Positions 1 to 9,818 of a DNA stretch of 64,000 nt are shown here, piece after piece. The DNA comes from an uncultured Eubacteriales bacterium. GTDB taxonomy: Bacteria > Bacillota > Clostridia > Lachnospirales > Lachnospiraceae. Positions within the stretch are counted from its first letter, which is position 1; each line of letters starts with the position of its first letter. The stretch lies in assembly GCA_900319355.1 (NCBI GenBank), contig ONOC01000003.1, positions 1 to 64,000 of the forward strand, in the 5' to 3' direction. The position numbers and the translations under genes were made by a program. The notes beneath the pieces are model-generated. The model searched no databases. It saw only the letters and a list, made by a program, of their open reading frames with translations, and was not told the DNA's origin.

Positions 1-131
1 GATGCGGTGAGGCGAACGCCGCGTCAGACCGACGAAGTCGGTCTCATGTGCCGACTGCGGGAATCGCGCAGCGATGGAGCAGTCGGGCTTAATACAGTAA
101 TGTGGCATCTTGTATGATATAGATGTTTATT
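1..131 (+). repeat. Interspersed structured repeat, copy A (left end cut by window)
   Basis: Copy A of a four-member family. It carries three GAA/GCA-loop hairpins: GATGCGG pairing with CCGCGTC (4-26), AGACCGAC-GAA-GTCGGTCT (27-45), and CCGACTGC pairing with GCAGTCGG (51-86) around an inner AATCGC/GCGAT stem. It ends with GGGCTTAATACAG and GTGGCATCTTGTATGATA, shared almost exactly with the copy at 38.2 kb. It lies just before the D,D-carboxypeptidase gene; its right edge reaches about 27 bases before the start codon, so it is probably in that gene's promoter or leader region. Confidence 0.75.
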
Positions 132-157
132 CACTGAATTTCCCGGGAGGAACTGAA

Positions 158-1348
158 ATGACAGACAGACCTGACACCGAAGAGGCTAAGGAACTGAGAA
201 AGCAGCGTCGCGCCAGAGAGCGTGAGCGCAAAAGAAAAATCCTGCTGATTATATCTCTTATTGTTGTTATTCTTGCAGCACTGATTATTGTCGTGCTTGT
301 CATACTGTTCCGTGCGAGGATGAAAGCGGAGGAGACGACGGTAGCGGCGACATCTGAGCTTCAGTTTGATATTCATTATTCCGGCGACAAGTCGTCATTT
401 TCCGACTCATCAGCTGATTCGTCATCAGCCTCCGTGGTTCAGTCTTCTTCAGAAAATACGGCGGCGGAACTGCCGGTGATCGATCTTTCGGCAGTCAGCA
501 GTCCTGATGTTATTATGGAAAGACTTTCTGATGGTGCGCCATGCGCTGATTCCAACAGCGGAGCACAGATTTATCCGGCATCAATGACAAAGATGATGAC
601 GGCGATTGTGGCGATTGAAAACCTCGGTGACCTTTCTCAGACCTATACGTTTGACGGCTCCGAGTTCGATACGGCTTATGCCAATGATGCTACGACGGTA
701 GGCTGGAAAGCAGGAGAAACGGCGACATATGAGGATATCCTGTACGGTGCCATGCTGCCTTCCGGTGCAGATGCCTGCTATGCGCTTGCCAATGCGACGG
801 CCGGAAGTGAGAGTGCCTTTGTGGATAAGATGAATCAGAAGGCACAGGAACTGGGGATGGCCAGCACACATTTTGCCAACTGCGTCGGACTGCAGGATAC
901 AAACCATTATACGACCTGTGCGGATATGGCTACGCTTCTGAAGTATGCGCTTCAGAATGATACCTTCCGCACGATATTTACAACGCCTGTATATACGACG
1001 GATCCGACGGATTCTCACCCGACCGGCATTACGCTGAGTTCCACCATGTTCATGAATCTGGCATCTTCAGAGCTCGATAATGGTGCTGTCATTGAGGGAG
1101 GCAAGACAGGATACACAAATGAAGCAGGACACTGCCTTGCATCACTCGCATCAACGTCGGACGGCACGGAATATATTCTTGTGACAGCCGGTGCGGCAGG
1201 CGGCGTGAATGATACGCCTCATATCGATGATGCCATCACCATCTATTCGCAGCTGCCGGGAAGCGGTTCTTCCGTGGATGAGGATGCATCCAATGTGGAT
1301 CTGGATTTCGGAGAAACCATTGTCGGCGACAGCAGCTCAGCTCAGTAA
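158..1348 (+). CDS. Membrane-anchored D-alanyl-D-alanine carboxypeptidase (PBP5-like, peptidase S11)
   Basis: Trims the terminal D-Ala of peptidoglycan stem peptides outside the membrane. The start at 158 is chosen over an earlier in-frame ATG at 110 because GGGAGG lies just upstream and the earlier codons are repeat DNA. The 396-residue protein has a highly charged N-terminus, one membrane segment (about 28-52), a Ser/Asp-rich linker (75-105), then the S11 domain with SMTK (Ser142, Lys145), SGA at 202-204 where SxN is expected, and KTG at 316-318. The usual C-terminal amphipathic anchor of PBP5 is absent, so the N-terminal segment is the anchor. The SxN change is noted as odd; family assignment is firm. 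Confidence 0.92.
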   Translation: MTDRPDTEEAKELRKQRRARERERKRKILLIISLIVVILAALIIVVLVILFRARMKAEETTVAATSELQFDIHYSGDKSSFSDSSADSSSASVVQSSSENTAAELPVIDLSAVSSPDVIMERLSDGAPCADSNSGAQIYPASMTKMMTAIVAIENLGDLSQTYTFDGSEFDTAYANDATTVGWKAGETATYEDILYGAMLPSGADACYALANATAGSESAFVDKMNQKAQELGMASTHFANCVGLQDTNHYTTCADMATLLKYALQNDTFRTIFTTPVYTTDPTDSHPTGITLSSTMFMNLASSELDNGAVIEGGKTGYTNEAGHCLASLASTSDGTEYILVTAGAAGGVNDTPHIDDAITIYSQLPGSGSSVDEDASNVDLDFGETIVGDSSSAQ

Positions 1349-1383
1349 TCACAGACCATCAGTTCGGTCATAACAGGAAACAG

Positions 1384-1430
1384 AAAAAATCTCCGGCCCA
1401 ATGGAATTTCCACCGGGCCGGAGATTTTTT
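1384..1430. terminator. Bidirectional intrinsic terminator
   Basis: ATCTCCGGCCC pairs with GGGCCGGAGAT around a 15-base loop, with an A-run on the left and a T-run on the right. It sits between the convergent carboxypeptidase and S1-protein genes and can end both transcripts. Confidence 0.9.
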
Positions 1431-1484
1431 ATGCTTATTTTCTGTATGTCTATTTTCTGTATGTCAGGAAACTGGCACGCCTGA

Positions 1485-2228
1485 TCAGCTGAGCTTGATA
1501 CCCTTCAGCAGAGAACCGAGGTTTGTGCTGATATCCTCGCTCTTCGGAAGCTTGTAATCATTTTCGCTGTCACGATGTGAATTATGATCGTTTCTTCTTC
1601 CGCTGTGCTCTTCCTCAGCACCTTCTTCCAGTGCTTTCATGGAGAGGCTCAGCTTGCCGTCTTTGATGGCGATGACTTTAACCTTAACTTCCTGGCCAAC
1701 CTTCAGTACATCTTCAACAGATTTCACTCTCTTGCGGGAAATCTGAGAAATATGAACGAGTCCGGAAAGTCCGTCACCCAGATCAATGAACGCACCATAG
1801 GACTGGATGCTCTCAACCTTGCCGTCCATCACGGTTCCGACCGGAATGGATTCGATTTTTGCCTTTCTCTCCTCATCTGCTTTGGCGCGGAGAGGTTCAA
1901 CCGCTGAAAGAATCAGACGACGCTTTCCTTCATCGACTTCACGGACGATTACCTGAATCTCCTTTGAAAGGTAAGCATTCAGATCATCTACATGTCCGAG
2001 CGCCAGACGGGATGCCGGAATAAATCCGCGCACGCCTTCTACATTTGCTACAACGCCCTTATTTACGACGCCGTCAACCGTTACATCAAGGACGGTCTTC
2101 TGCTCCTGATATTCTTTCAGTTTCTCCCAGTTCTCTTCGCCTTCGTCATGAAACTTGGAAAAATCAAGTGCGTCCTGATTTTCCTGATCGAAGTCTGCCA
2201 TTGTCGTTAACGTTTCATCTGCCATCAT
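1485..2228 (-). CDS. S1 RNA-binding domain protein (two S1 repeats)
   Basis: A 247-residue protein with two S1 (OB-fold) RNA-binding domains at about residues 45-115 (motif GVVANVEGVRGFIPASRL) and 128-200 (motif YGAFIDLGDGLSGLVHISQI), then a charged His/Asp/Glu-rich tail. It resembles the short RpsA-like or general-stress-protein-13 proteins of Bacillota, which associate with ribosomes or RNA; it is shorter than a full ribosomal protein S1. The start is uncertain: GTG at 2234, ATG at 2228 and ATG at 2225 are in frame behind GAGGTGG. It is transcribed towards the upstream gene and shares its terminator. Confidence 0.85.
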   Translation of the reverse strand: MMADETLTTMADFDQENQDALDFSKFHDEGEENWEKLKEYQEQKTVLDVTVDGVVNKGVVANVEGVRGFIPASRLALGHVDDLNAYLSKEIQVIVREVDEGKRRLILSAVEPLRAKADEERKAKIESIPVGTVMDGKVESIQSYGAFIDLGDGLSGLVHISQISRKRVKSVEDVLKVGQEVKVKVIAIKDGKLSLSMKALEEGAEEEHSGRRNDHNSHRDSENDYKLPKSEDISTNLGSLLKGIKLS

Positions 2229-2469
2229 TTCCACCTCATACTAACATTCTCTGAAATATATATGACATTCGGGTTCAGTCTGCGGAACCGTCATGTAATC
2301 ATACCCGTACAGTATATCATAGAATCACTGAACGTGACAGGATTTTTTATGTCTTCACAGTGCTCTGCCGGTGGCCCGTGCAAGTTTCGTGGCATCACAG
2401 AAGGAGATGTGCTATGATATGAAAAATGTGCAGGGTAAGAAGCCTCTATCACCCTTGGAGAATAAGATT

Positions 2470-4149
2470 ATGGCTGGAAAGAAAGAAAAGGTATATATTG
2501 TCGGTCACCGCAATCCGGATACGGATTCCATCTGTTCCGCGATCGCATATGCCGACATTAAGAACCGTACGGAGAAAGACAGACAGTTTCTGCCGATGCG
2601 GGCAGGACAGATTAATGAAGAGACGGAGTTTGTGCTGAAGCACTTCGGCGTTTCTCTGCCGGGATATCTGCCGGATGCCGGCACACAGGTCGGAGAAATC
2701 GAGATCCACAAGGTGGCCGGCGCAAAAGGCAACCTGTCGGTGAAGAAGGCCTGGCAGGAGATGAATGACCAGGATATTGTCACGCTCCCGATCACCTCGG
2801 AAAAGAATGAGCTTCGGGGGCTGATCACGATGACGGATATCGCCAAGTCCTATATGGAGATTTCCGATAACCACATCCTGGCGGAAGCGAAGACGCAGTA
2901 CGCGGCGATCGCCGATACACTGGACGGCGAGATTCTTGTCGGTGACGGCAGCCGGTATTTTACGAAGGGCCGTGTCGTCATCGGCGCATTTCATCCGGAC
3001 ATGATGGGGCAGTATATTCAGGAGAATGATCTGGTTATCGTCGGCAACCGCGCGGACGACCAGCTCTGCTGTCTTGATCTGAAGGTGAGCTGTATGGTGG
3101 TAGGTCTCGGGGCTGCCGTGAGTCCTTCTATTCTGAAGCTGGCCGAGGCTGACGGGTGCACCATCATTTCCAGCCCGCATGATACCTATACGATCGCAAG
3201 GCTGATCAATCAGGCCATCCCGGTTGAGTTCCTGATGAGACAGCGGGACCACCTGATCGTCTTCCACAGCTCGGATAAAATCGATGATATTGAAGGTATC
3301 ATGAAGAACAGCCGCCACCGCGACTATCCGATTCTTGATAAGAAGGAAAAGTATATCGGAACCATATCGCGCCGGAATCTGATCGGCAGAACGGGTAAGA
3401 ATCTGATCCTCGTTGATCATAATGAAAAAACGCAGGCGGTTCTGAATGTCGAGGAGGCGAATGTGCTGGAGATCATCGATCATCACCGTCTCGGCGCGAT
3501 CCAGACCATGGGCCCGATCATGTTCCGCAATGAGCCTGTCGGGTGCACGGCGACCATCATGTACAAGATTTACCATGAGAAGCACCTGGAGATTCCGGTA
3601 AAAATCGCCGGTCTCCTGATGTCCGCGATTATTTCGGATACGCTTCTTTTCCGCTCGCCTACCTGTACACCGCTCGACAGAAATGCGGCGATGGATCTCT
3701 GCGGTATCGCCGGCGTTGAAGATATCAATAAGTATGCTTCTGAGATGTTCCGTGCCGGATCGAATCTTGAGGACAAGACACCGGAGGAGATTTTCTTCCA
3801 GGACTACAAGAAGTTCAATATTGAGAATACGACTTTCGGGGTCGGTCAGATCAGCTCCATGTCGGTGGAGGAGCTCGATTTTATCAAGAGCCGTCTGATT
3901 CCGCAGCTGAAGGAGGAATGCGGCAAGCATGACATTGAGATGGTCTTCTTCATGCTGACCAATATCATCAACGAGTCCACGGAGCTGCTCTATTACAGCG
4001 AAGGAGAGAAGAACAGTGCACATGCCCTGATTGAGAGCGCATTCCCGGAGGCGGAGCTCGGTGAGATCAGTGCGGTACTGCCGGGTGTGATTTCCAGAAA
4101 GAAGCAGCTGATTCCGGCCTTCATGAGGGCACTTCAGGAAAAAGAATAA
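2470..4149 (+). CDS. ppaC: Manganese-dependent inorganic pyrophosphatase with CBS/DRTGG regulatory insert
   Basis: Hydrolyses pyrophosphate to phosphate in the cytoplasm. About 559 residues from the ATG at 2470 (GGAG nine bases upstream); an upstream in-frame extension from 2371 lacks a ribosome site and conservation. The DHH-family active site shows HRNPDTDS (about 11-18), VDHNE and IDHH (about 315-345); a DHHA2 domain fills the C-terminus. Between the DHH motifs lie a CBS motif, a DRTGG-like domain (about 140-245) and a second CBS motif, the nucleotide-regulated architecture known from clostridial family II pyrophosphatases. Such enzymes are inhibited or activated by AMP, ADP or diadenosine polyphosphates, which is expected here by family, not shown. 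Confidence 0.93.
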   Translation: MAGKKEKVYIVGHRNPDTDSICSAIAYADIKNRTEKDRQFLPMRAGQINEETEFVLKHFGVSLPGYLPDAGTQVGEIEIHKVAGAKGNLSVKKAWQEMNDQDIVTLPITSEKNELRGLITMTDIAKSYMEISDNHILAEAKTQYAAIADTLDGEILVGDGSRYFTKGRVVIGAFHPDMMGQYIQENDLVIVGNRADDQLCCLDLKVSCMVVGLGAAVSPSILKLAEADGCTIISSPHDTYTIARLINQAIPVEFLMRQRDHLIVFHSSDKIDDIEGIMKNSRHRDYPILDKKEKYIGTISRRNLIGRTGKNLILVDHNEKTQAVLNVEEANVLEIIDHHRLGAIQTMGPIMFRNEPVGCTATIMYKIYHEKHLEIPVKIAGLLMSAIISDTLLFRSPTCTPLDRNAAMDLCGIAGVEDINKYASEMFRAGSNLEDKTPEEIFFQDYKKFNIENTTFGVGQISSMSVEELDFIKSRLIPQLKEECGKHDIEMVFFMLTNIINESTELLYYSEGEKNSAHALIESAFPEAELGEISAVLPGVISRKKQLIPAFMRALQEKE

Positions 4150-4243
4150 GGCATGACCGGAAAAAGAAGCATATCCGGGTCATGAAAATGCCTTTAAATC
4201 AGTACAATTCAATAAAAAATACTTAAATTCAGTGAAAAACTTC

Positions 4244-4279
4244 TTGCTATGCAGAAAAGGCGATGTTATAATCCGTATA
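4244..4279 (+). promoter_or_regulatory. gdhA promoter
   Basis: TTGCTA (4244-4249), 17-base spacer, TATAAT (4267-4272) preceded by TG (extended -10). Predicted transcription start is about 4279. Confidence 0.75.
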
Positions 4280-4327
4280 GTTGATTACAAAGGTGTAACA
4301 TCGCCAGAGCTGTAACCAACTTTTTTT
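4279..4327 (+). promoter_or_regulatory. Hairpin plus U-tract in the gdhA leader (possible attenuator)
   Basis: Starting at the predicted +1, GTTG-A-TTAC pairs with GTAA-C-CAAC, with an inner GGTG/CGCC helix, followed directly by seven Ts (4321-4327). The shape is that of an intrinsic terminator at the very start of the transcript, about 40 bases before the gdhA start codon. No known riboswitch class is recognised. Confidence 0.5.
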
Positions 4328-4341
4328 ATGCGTTTTATTAA

Positions 4342-5703
<1,362 letters not shown>

Positions 5704-5751
5704 TCCGGGCGTATTTTCTGAAGGATCAGCAGTCCGAAATCACAGATAAGA

Positions 5752-5795
5752 GGGCTGTCGTGCCGCCGGTATGGCGGTGCGGCGGTCCTTTTTCA
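5752..5795 (+). terminator. Terminator after gdhA
   Basis: GCCGCC and neighbouring bases pair with GGCGGT/GCGGCGG in alternative registers, followed by CCTTTTT. The GC-rich hairpin lies about 55 bases after the gdhA stop codon. Confidence 0.6.
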
Positions 5796-5948
5796 GCATC
5801 TGAGGGGACGGTGCCGGAAGGAAAAACGCAGGATTTTTCAGATTCTACATATGGAAATGTTACTGAGAAAGAATACTATATATGGTAAGAATTCCGCGGA
5901 AATCCGAATGATCAGAGCGCCGGAAAAGCGTCCCGGAAAGGCGTGCAC

Positions 5949-6101
5949 TTTACAAAGGGGTTATTTTAGTTTAAGATTATCCCAGATTTGAGCCGTTTTC
6001 GTCTGTTCTGCCGAACTGCTGTCACGGTGCGGCGGGACGGAAATGATGAGGGGATAATCTTCTAGATCAAAGCGTCTGATATAAAGGGGAGAAACAGACG
6101 C
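5949..6101 (+). promoter_or_regulatory. Probable murA promoter and leader hairpin
   Basis: In the 416-base gap before murA, TTTACA (5949-5954) lies 17 bases before TAAGAT (5972-5977). The leader contains a perfect 7-bp hairpin, GCGTCTG (6072-6078) with CAGACGC (6095-6101), ending about 10 bases before the ribosome binding site. I see no gene in the rest of 5704-6113. Confidence 0.45.
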
Positions 6102-6119
6102 CTGAATTTTGAGGTGAAT

Positions 6120-7412
6120 ATGGATAAGTATGTAATCAAGGGTGGAAATCCTTTGGTTGGTGAAGTGGAGATTGGGGGAGCCAAGAACGCTGCACTTGCT
6201 ATCCTTACAGCGGCGATTATGACGGATGAACCCGTTCTGGTGGATAATATTCCGGATGTGAGCGATATCAATGTTCTGCTGGAAGCTATCGCCGTGATCG
6301 GGGCCAGAGTGGACAGGAAGGACCGCCACTCGGTGGAGATCAATGGTTCAACGATCGAGTCTGTAAGTGTTGATTATGAATACATCAAGAAAATCCGGGC
6401 ATCCTATTATCTGCTCGGGGCACTTCTTGGCAAGTATAAAAGAGCGGAGGTTCCGCTGCCCGGCGGATGCAATATCGGAAGCCGTCCGATAGATCAGCAT
6501 CTGAAGGGATTCCGCGCACTCGGCGCAAGTGTGGCGATCAGCCACGGCGTCATTGTGGCATCAGCGGAGAACCTTCACGGCGCACATATCTTCCTGGATA
6601 TGGTTTCTGTCGGCGCAACGATCAATATCATGATGGCGGCGTCGATGGCAAGAGGCAATACGATTATTGAGAATGCGGCAAGAGAGCCGCATGTGGTGGA
6701 CGCGGCCAATTTTCTGAACAGCATGGGCGCCAATATCAAGGGTGCCGGCACGGATGTCATCAGAATCCGCGGCGTGGAGAAGCTCCACGGCACTTCCTAC
6801 ACCATCGTTCCGGATATGATTGAGGCCGGGACCTATATGTTCGCGGCAGCGGCAACCAAGGGCGACATTCTGGTAAAGAATGTGATTCCGAAGCATCTGG
6901 AGGCCATGACAGCCAAACTTGTGGAAGTGGGCTGCCAGGTGGAGGAATTCGATGACGCGGTTCGCGTGATCGCAAAGAAGAGGCTGAACAAGACCCATGT
7001 GAAGACACTTCCGTACCCGGGATTCCCGACGGACATGCAGCCGCAGATGAGTGTAACGCTCTGTCTGGCCGAGGGCACGAGCATCGTGACGGAAAGTATT
7101 TTTGAGAACCGGTTCAAGTATGTTGATGAGCTCTCAAGAATGGGAGCAAACATCAAGGTCGAGGGCAATTCCGCGATCATTGACGGCGTAGAAATGCTGA
7201 CGGGAGCCAGAATCACGGCACCTGATCTCAGGGCCGGGGCGGCACTGGTGATCGCCGGTCTGGCAGCGGAAGGCATTACCGTTATTGACGATATCGTTTA
7301 TATTCAGAGAGGATATGAAGATTTTGACCTGAAACTCCAGGAGCTCGGCGGACAGATTGAGAGAGTGTCCGACGAACGGGAGATTCAGAAATTCCGTCTG
7401 AGGGTCGGCTGA
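6120..7412 (+). CDS. murA: UDP-N-acetylglucosamine 1-carboxyvinyltransferase (MurA)
   Basis: Catalyses the first committed step of peptidoglycan synthesis, transferring enolpyruvate from PEP to UDP-GlcNAc. From the ATG at 6120 (GAGGTG immediately upstream) the protein has 430 residues, standard for the family. Lys22-Asn23 (GGAKNAAL) binds UDP-GlcNAc, and the catalytic, fosfomycin-target cysteine is Cys117 in GGCNIGSRP. The C-terminal RAGAALVIAGLAAEG motif is typical. Bacillota often have two MurA paralogues; sequence alone does not tell me which this is. It is monocistronic, with a terminator about 40 bases after the stop codon. Confidence 0.96.
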   Translation: MDKYVIKGGNPLVGEVEIGGAKNAALAILTAAIMTDEPVLVDNIPDVSDINVLLEAIAVIGARVDRKDRHSVEINGSTIESVSVDYEYIKKIRASYYLLGALLGKYKRAEVPLPGGCNIGSRPIDQHLKGFRALGASVAISHGVIVASAENLHGAHIFLDMVSVGATINIMMAASMARGNTIIENAAREPHVVDAANFLNSMGANIKGAGTDVIRIRGVEKLHGTSYTIVPDMIEAGTYMFAAAATKGDILVKNVIPKHLEAMTAKLVEVGCQVEEFDDAVRVIAKKRLNKTHVKTLPYPGFPTDMQPQMSVTLCLAEGTSIVTESIFENRFKYVDELSRMGANIKVEGNSAIIDGVEMLTGARITAPDLRAGAALVIAGLAAEGITVIDDIVYIQRGYEDFDLKLQELGGQIERVSDEREIQKFRLRVG

Positions 7413-7453
7413 ACAGCGGCTGTGCCCGGAACGTACTGAACAGGAAGGCGATG

Positions 7454-7489
7454 AAGACACCTGCGGGAGCGTATGCCGGGGTGTCTTTT
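7454..7489 (+). terminator. Terminator after murA
   Basis: AAGACACC pairs with GGTGTCTT, followed by a short T-run (TTTTC). Confidence 0.7.
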
Positions 7490-7557
7490 CTGATGCCTTA
7501 TGGAAGGTTTCTGTTGGACAAAATCAGCGGCGTGTCCCAGACGGGTACAAATCCGCT

Positions 7558-7585
7558 TGACTGTTCCCGGGATTCGCGTTATCTT
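7558..7585 (+). promoter_or_regulatory. Probable metK promoter
   Basis: TTGACT (7558-7563), 16-base spacer, TATCTT (7580-7585), placing the transcript start shortly before the S-box aptamer. Confidence 0.45.
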
Positions 7586-7618
7586 ACCTTCATCAACAGA
7601 CAAAACTGCACAATATGC

Positions 7619-7767
7619 TTTCTCTTATTCAGAGTGGCGGAGGTACACAGGACCTTTGAAACCACGGCAACCCCGTAAAATGGAAGGTGCCCGCCTGAGC
7701 GAGAATATCGAACAATAAGGGAGTCGATCGTCGGATCTTCTTCATTATGGTCCGGCGTTTTTTTTTT
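7619..7767 (+). promoter_or_regulatory. SAM-I (S-box) riboswitch with terminator, upstream of metK
   Basis: The aptamer core shows the S-box signatures CTTATTCAGAGTGGCGGAGG, CTTTGAAACCACGGCAACC, AAGGTGCC and CTGAGCGAGAAT, closed by P1 pairing of TCTTATT with AATAAGGGA (to about 7722). An expression-platform terminator follows: CGTCGGA (7729-7735) with TCCGGCG (7751-7757) and ten Ts. In the known mechanism, S-adenosylmethionine binding favours the terminator, so the product of the downstream metK would repress its own synthesis. Confidence 0.88.
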
Positions 7768-7858
7768 GCGCATTTCTTCAGATTTTTTCAAACTGACGGG
7801 AAAGCGGAGGGCAGTCTGCATGCAACCTCAGAAATCATATAATAAAGGAGAACGTAAG

Positions 7859-9046
7859 ATGGAAGAAAAGAGATTATTTACTTCCGAATCCGTTACGGAA
7901 GGTCATCCGGACAAGCTCTGTGATGCCGTCAGCGACGCGATTCTGGATGCCTGTCTTGAGCAGGATCCGTACAGCCGCGTAGCCTGCGAGACCGCAGCCT
8001 GCACGGGTTTTGTACTTGTTACCGGTGAGATCACGACAAAGGCTGTTGTTGATTATCAGGCAATCGTGCGCAAGACGGTCAATGAGATCGGCTATGATAA
8101 CGCGGGATGCCAGTTCAACGGCAATACCTGCGCTGTTTTCGTAGCGCTGGACCGTCAGTCCGAGGATATCGCCCTCGGCGTTGACAAGTCACTTGAGGCC
8201 AAGGAAGGCGGCAGAGATGAGGATCTGAACACAGGTGCCGGAGATCAGGGTATGATGTTCGGATATGCCTGCAATGAGACACCGGAGCTGATGCCGTATC
8301 CCATCGAGCTTGCGCACAAGCTGTCCAGAAAGCTGACCGAGGTCCGCAAGAACGGAACGCTTCCGTATCTGCGTCCGGACGGAAAGACACAGGTTTCCGT
8401 TGAGTATGATGAGAACAATAAGCCGATCCGTCTGGAGGCGGTTGTTCTTTCCACGCAGCATTCCGAGGAGGTATCTCAGGAACAGATCCACAGGGATATC
8501 CGGAAGTATGTCCTTGATGAAGTGCTTGACCCGTCCATGATCGATGAGAACACGAAGATCTACATCAATCCGACCGGCCGTTTCGTTATCGGCGGTCCTC
8601 ACGGTGATGCGGGACTGACCGGAAGAAAAATCATCGTTGACACCTACGGCGGTTATGCCCGTCACGGCGGCGGTGCTTTCTCCGGAAAGGATCCGACGAA
8701 GGTTGACCGTTCCGCAGCTTATGCGGCACGTTATGTAGCAAAGAATCTTGTCGCTGCCGGCCTTGCGGACCGCTGCGAGATTCAGCTCTCCTATGCGATC
8801 GGCGTTGCTGATCCGACGTCCATCAATGTCGATACCTTCGGCACCGGCAGACTTTCTGATGAGGCGCTGGTAAAGATCGTCCGCGAGAATTTTGATCTTC
8901 GTCCGGCGGGCATCATCAGGATGCTGGATCTCCGCCGTCCGATCTACAGACAGACCGCGGCTTACGGTCATTTCGGCCGCACCGATGTCGATCTGCCGTG
9001 GGAGCACACGGATAAGGCAGAAGCGCTGAAGAAGTATCTGAAGTAA
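7859..9046 (+). CDS. metK: S-adenosylmethionine synthetase (MetK)
   Basis: Makes S-adenosylmethionine from methionine and ATP. The start at 7859 has AAAGGAG eight bases upstream and begins [19 protein letters not shown], the usual N-terminus; upstream in-frame codons overlap the riboswitch terminator. 395 residues, full length. Motifs include GHPDKLCD (ATP binding), [12 protein letters not shown] and [13 protein letters not shown] (phosphate binding). Regulated by the preceding SAM riboswitch and ended by a strong terminator at 9065. Confidence 0.98.
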   Translation: MEEKRLFTSESVTEGHPDKLCDAVSDAILDACLEQDPYSRVACETAACTGFVLVTGEITTKAVVDYQAIVRKTVNEIGYDNAGCQFNGNTCAVFVALDRQSEDIALGVDKSLEAKEGGRDEDLNTGAGDQGMMFGYACNETPELMPYPIELAHKLSRKLTEVRKNGTLPYLRPDGKTQVSVEYDENNKPIRLEAVVLSTQHSEEVSQEQIHRDIRKYVLDEVLDPSMIDENTKIYINPTGRFVIGGPHGDAGLTGRKIIVDTYGGYARHGGGAFSGKDPTKVDRSAAYAARYVAKNLVAAGLADRCEIQLSYAIGVADPTSINVDTFGTGRLSDEALVKIVRENFDLRPAGIIRMLDLRRPIYRQTAAYGHFGRTDVDLPWEHTDKAEALKKYLK

Positions 9047-9064
9047 CTTCAAAGGCTGATACGG

Positions 9065-9103
9065 GCTGTGAAGAACGTGAAAACGCTTCTTCACAGCTTT
9101 TTT
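9065..9103 (+). terminator. Terminator after metK
   Basis: GCTGTGAAGAA pairs with TTCTTCACAGC around an ACGTGAAAACG-type loop, followed by a T-run. Confidence 0.9.
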
Positions 9104-9144
9104 ATGTTATGATAGGCAGAAGACGGCAGGAACAGGAGACAGCG

Positions 9145-9738
9145 ATGATTTTTTATATGATGGGCAAAAGCGCCTGCGGAAAAGATCATATCTACCGGGC
9201 GGTGGCAGAAGAACCCGGCATTCAGGGAAGGCTTGAGCCGCTGGTGATCTGCACGACGCGGCCGATGCGGCTGGGCGAGGTCAACGGCCGGGAATATTTT
9301 TTTACCGATGAAAAGACGCTGGATGATCTGCGTCGCCGGGGAAAAATCATCGAGGAGCGCTGCTATCAGACGGTGAACGGTCCCTGGTACTATTTCACGG
9401 CGGATGACGGCAGGATCGATCCGGTAAACCGGCATTATTTCGGCATCGGAACGCTCGTCTCCTATAAGAAACTGCGGGATTATTTCGGAAAGCCATATCT
9501 TGTTCCGCTGCTGATCGAGGCTGATGATGGCATCCGGCTGGAAAGAGCACTGAAGCGGGAGAAAAAGCAGCAGGTGCCGCAGTATCAGGAGATGTGCCGC
9601 AGGTTCCTGGCGGACAGCGAGGATTTTTCCGAGGAGAAAATCAGAGAGGCCGGAATTGAGCGGCGGTTTGAAAACAACGGGGAGCTGAAAGACTGCGTCA
9701 GCGAGGTTGCGGCATTTATCAGAAATATGTTAAAATAA
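9145..9738 (+). CDS. Guanylate-kinase-like nucleoside monophosphate kinase
   Basis: A 197-residue P-loop kinase with the guanylate-kinase fold: P-loop GKSACGKD (residues 7-14), the CTTRPMRLGEVNGREYFF nucleotide-binding segment and a GxxYxFT-like YYFTADD region. The start at 9145 has CAGGAG upstream. The Walker A Ser/Thr after Lys is Asp, and the lid and C-terminal half (QVPQYQEMCRRFLADSEDF) diverge from canonical Gmk, so substrate specificity is uncertain. It sits directly before holB, where Bacillota usually carry thymidylate kinase (tmk). It may be a second Gmk paralogue of the type common in Lachnospiraceae. Confidence 0.75.
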   Translation: MIFYMMGKSACGKDHIYRAVAEEPGIQGRLEPLVICTTRPMRLGEVNGREYFFTDEKTLDDLRRRGKIIEERCYQTVNGPWYYFTADDGRIDPVNRHYFGIGTLVSYKKLRDYFGKPYLVPLLIEADDGIRLERALKREKKQQVPQYQEMCRRFLADSEDFSEEKIREAGIERRFENNGELKDCVSEVAAFIRNMLK

Positions 9739-9818
9739 TTTATTCATCCATTACTTTGTATATGCCATCATTTTTCAGCAATTCTGCGGAACGGCTATGA
9801 CAGGGAGGCGGATCATAC

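Noticed and set aside
2449..4023. 524-codon minus-strand open frame opposite ppaC
   Set aside because: Antisense shadow of a well-conserved pyrophosphatase; no domain or ribosome site.
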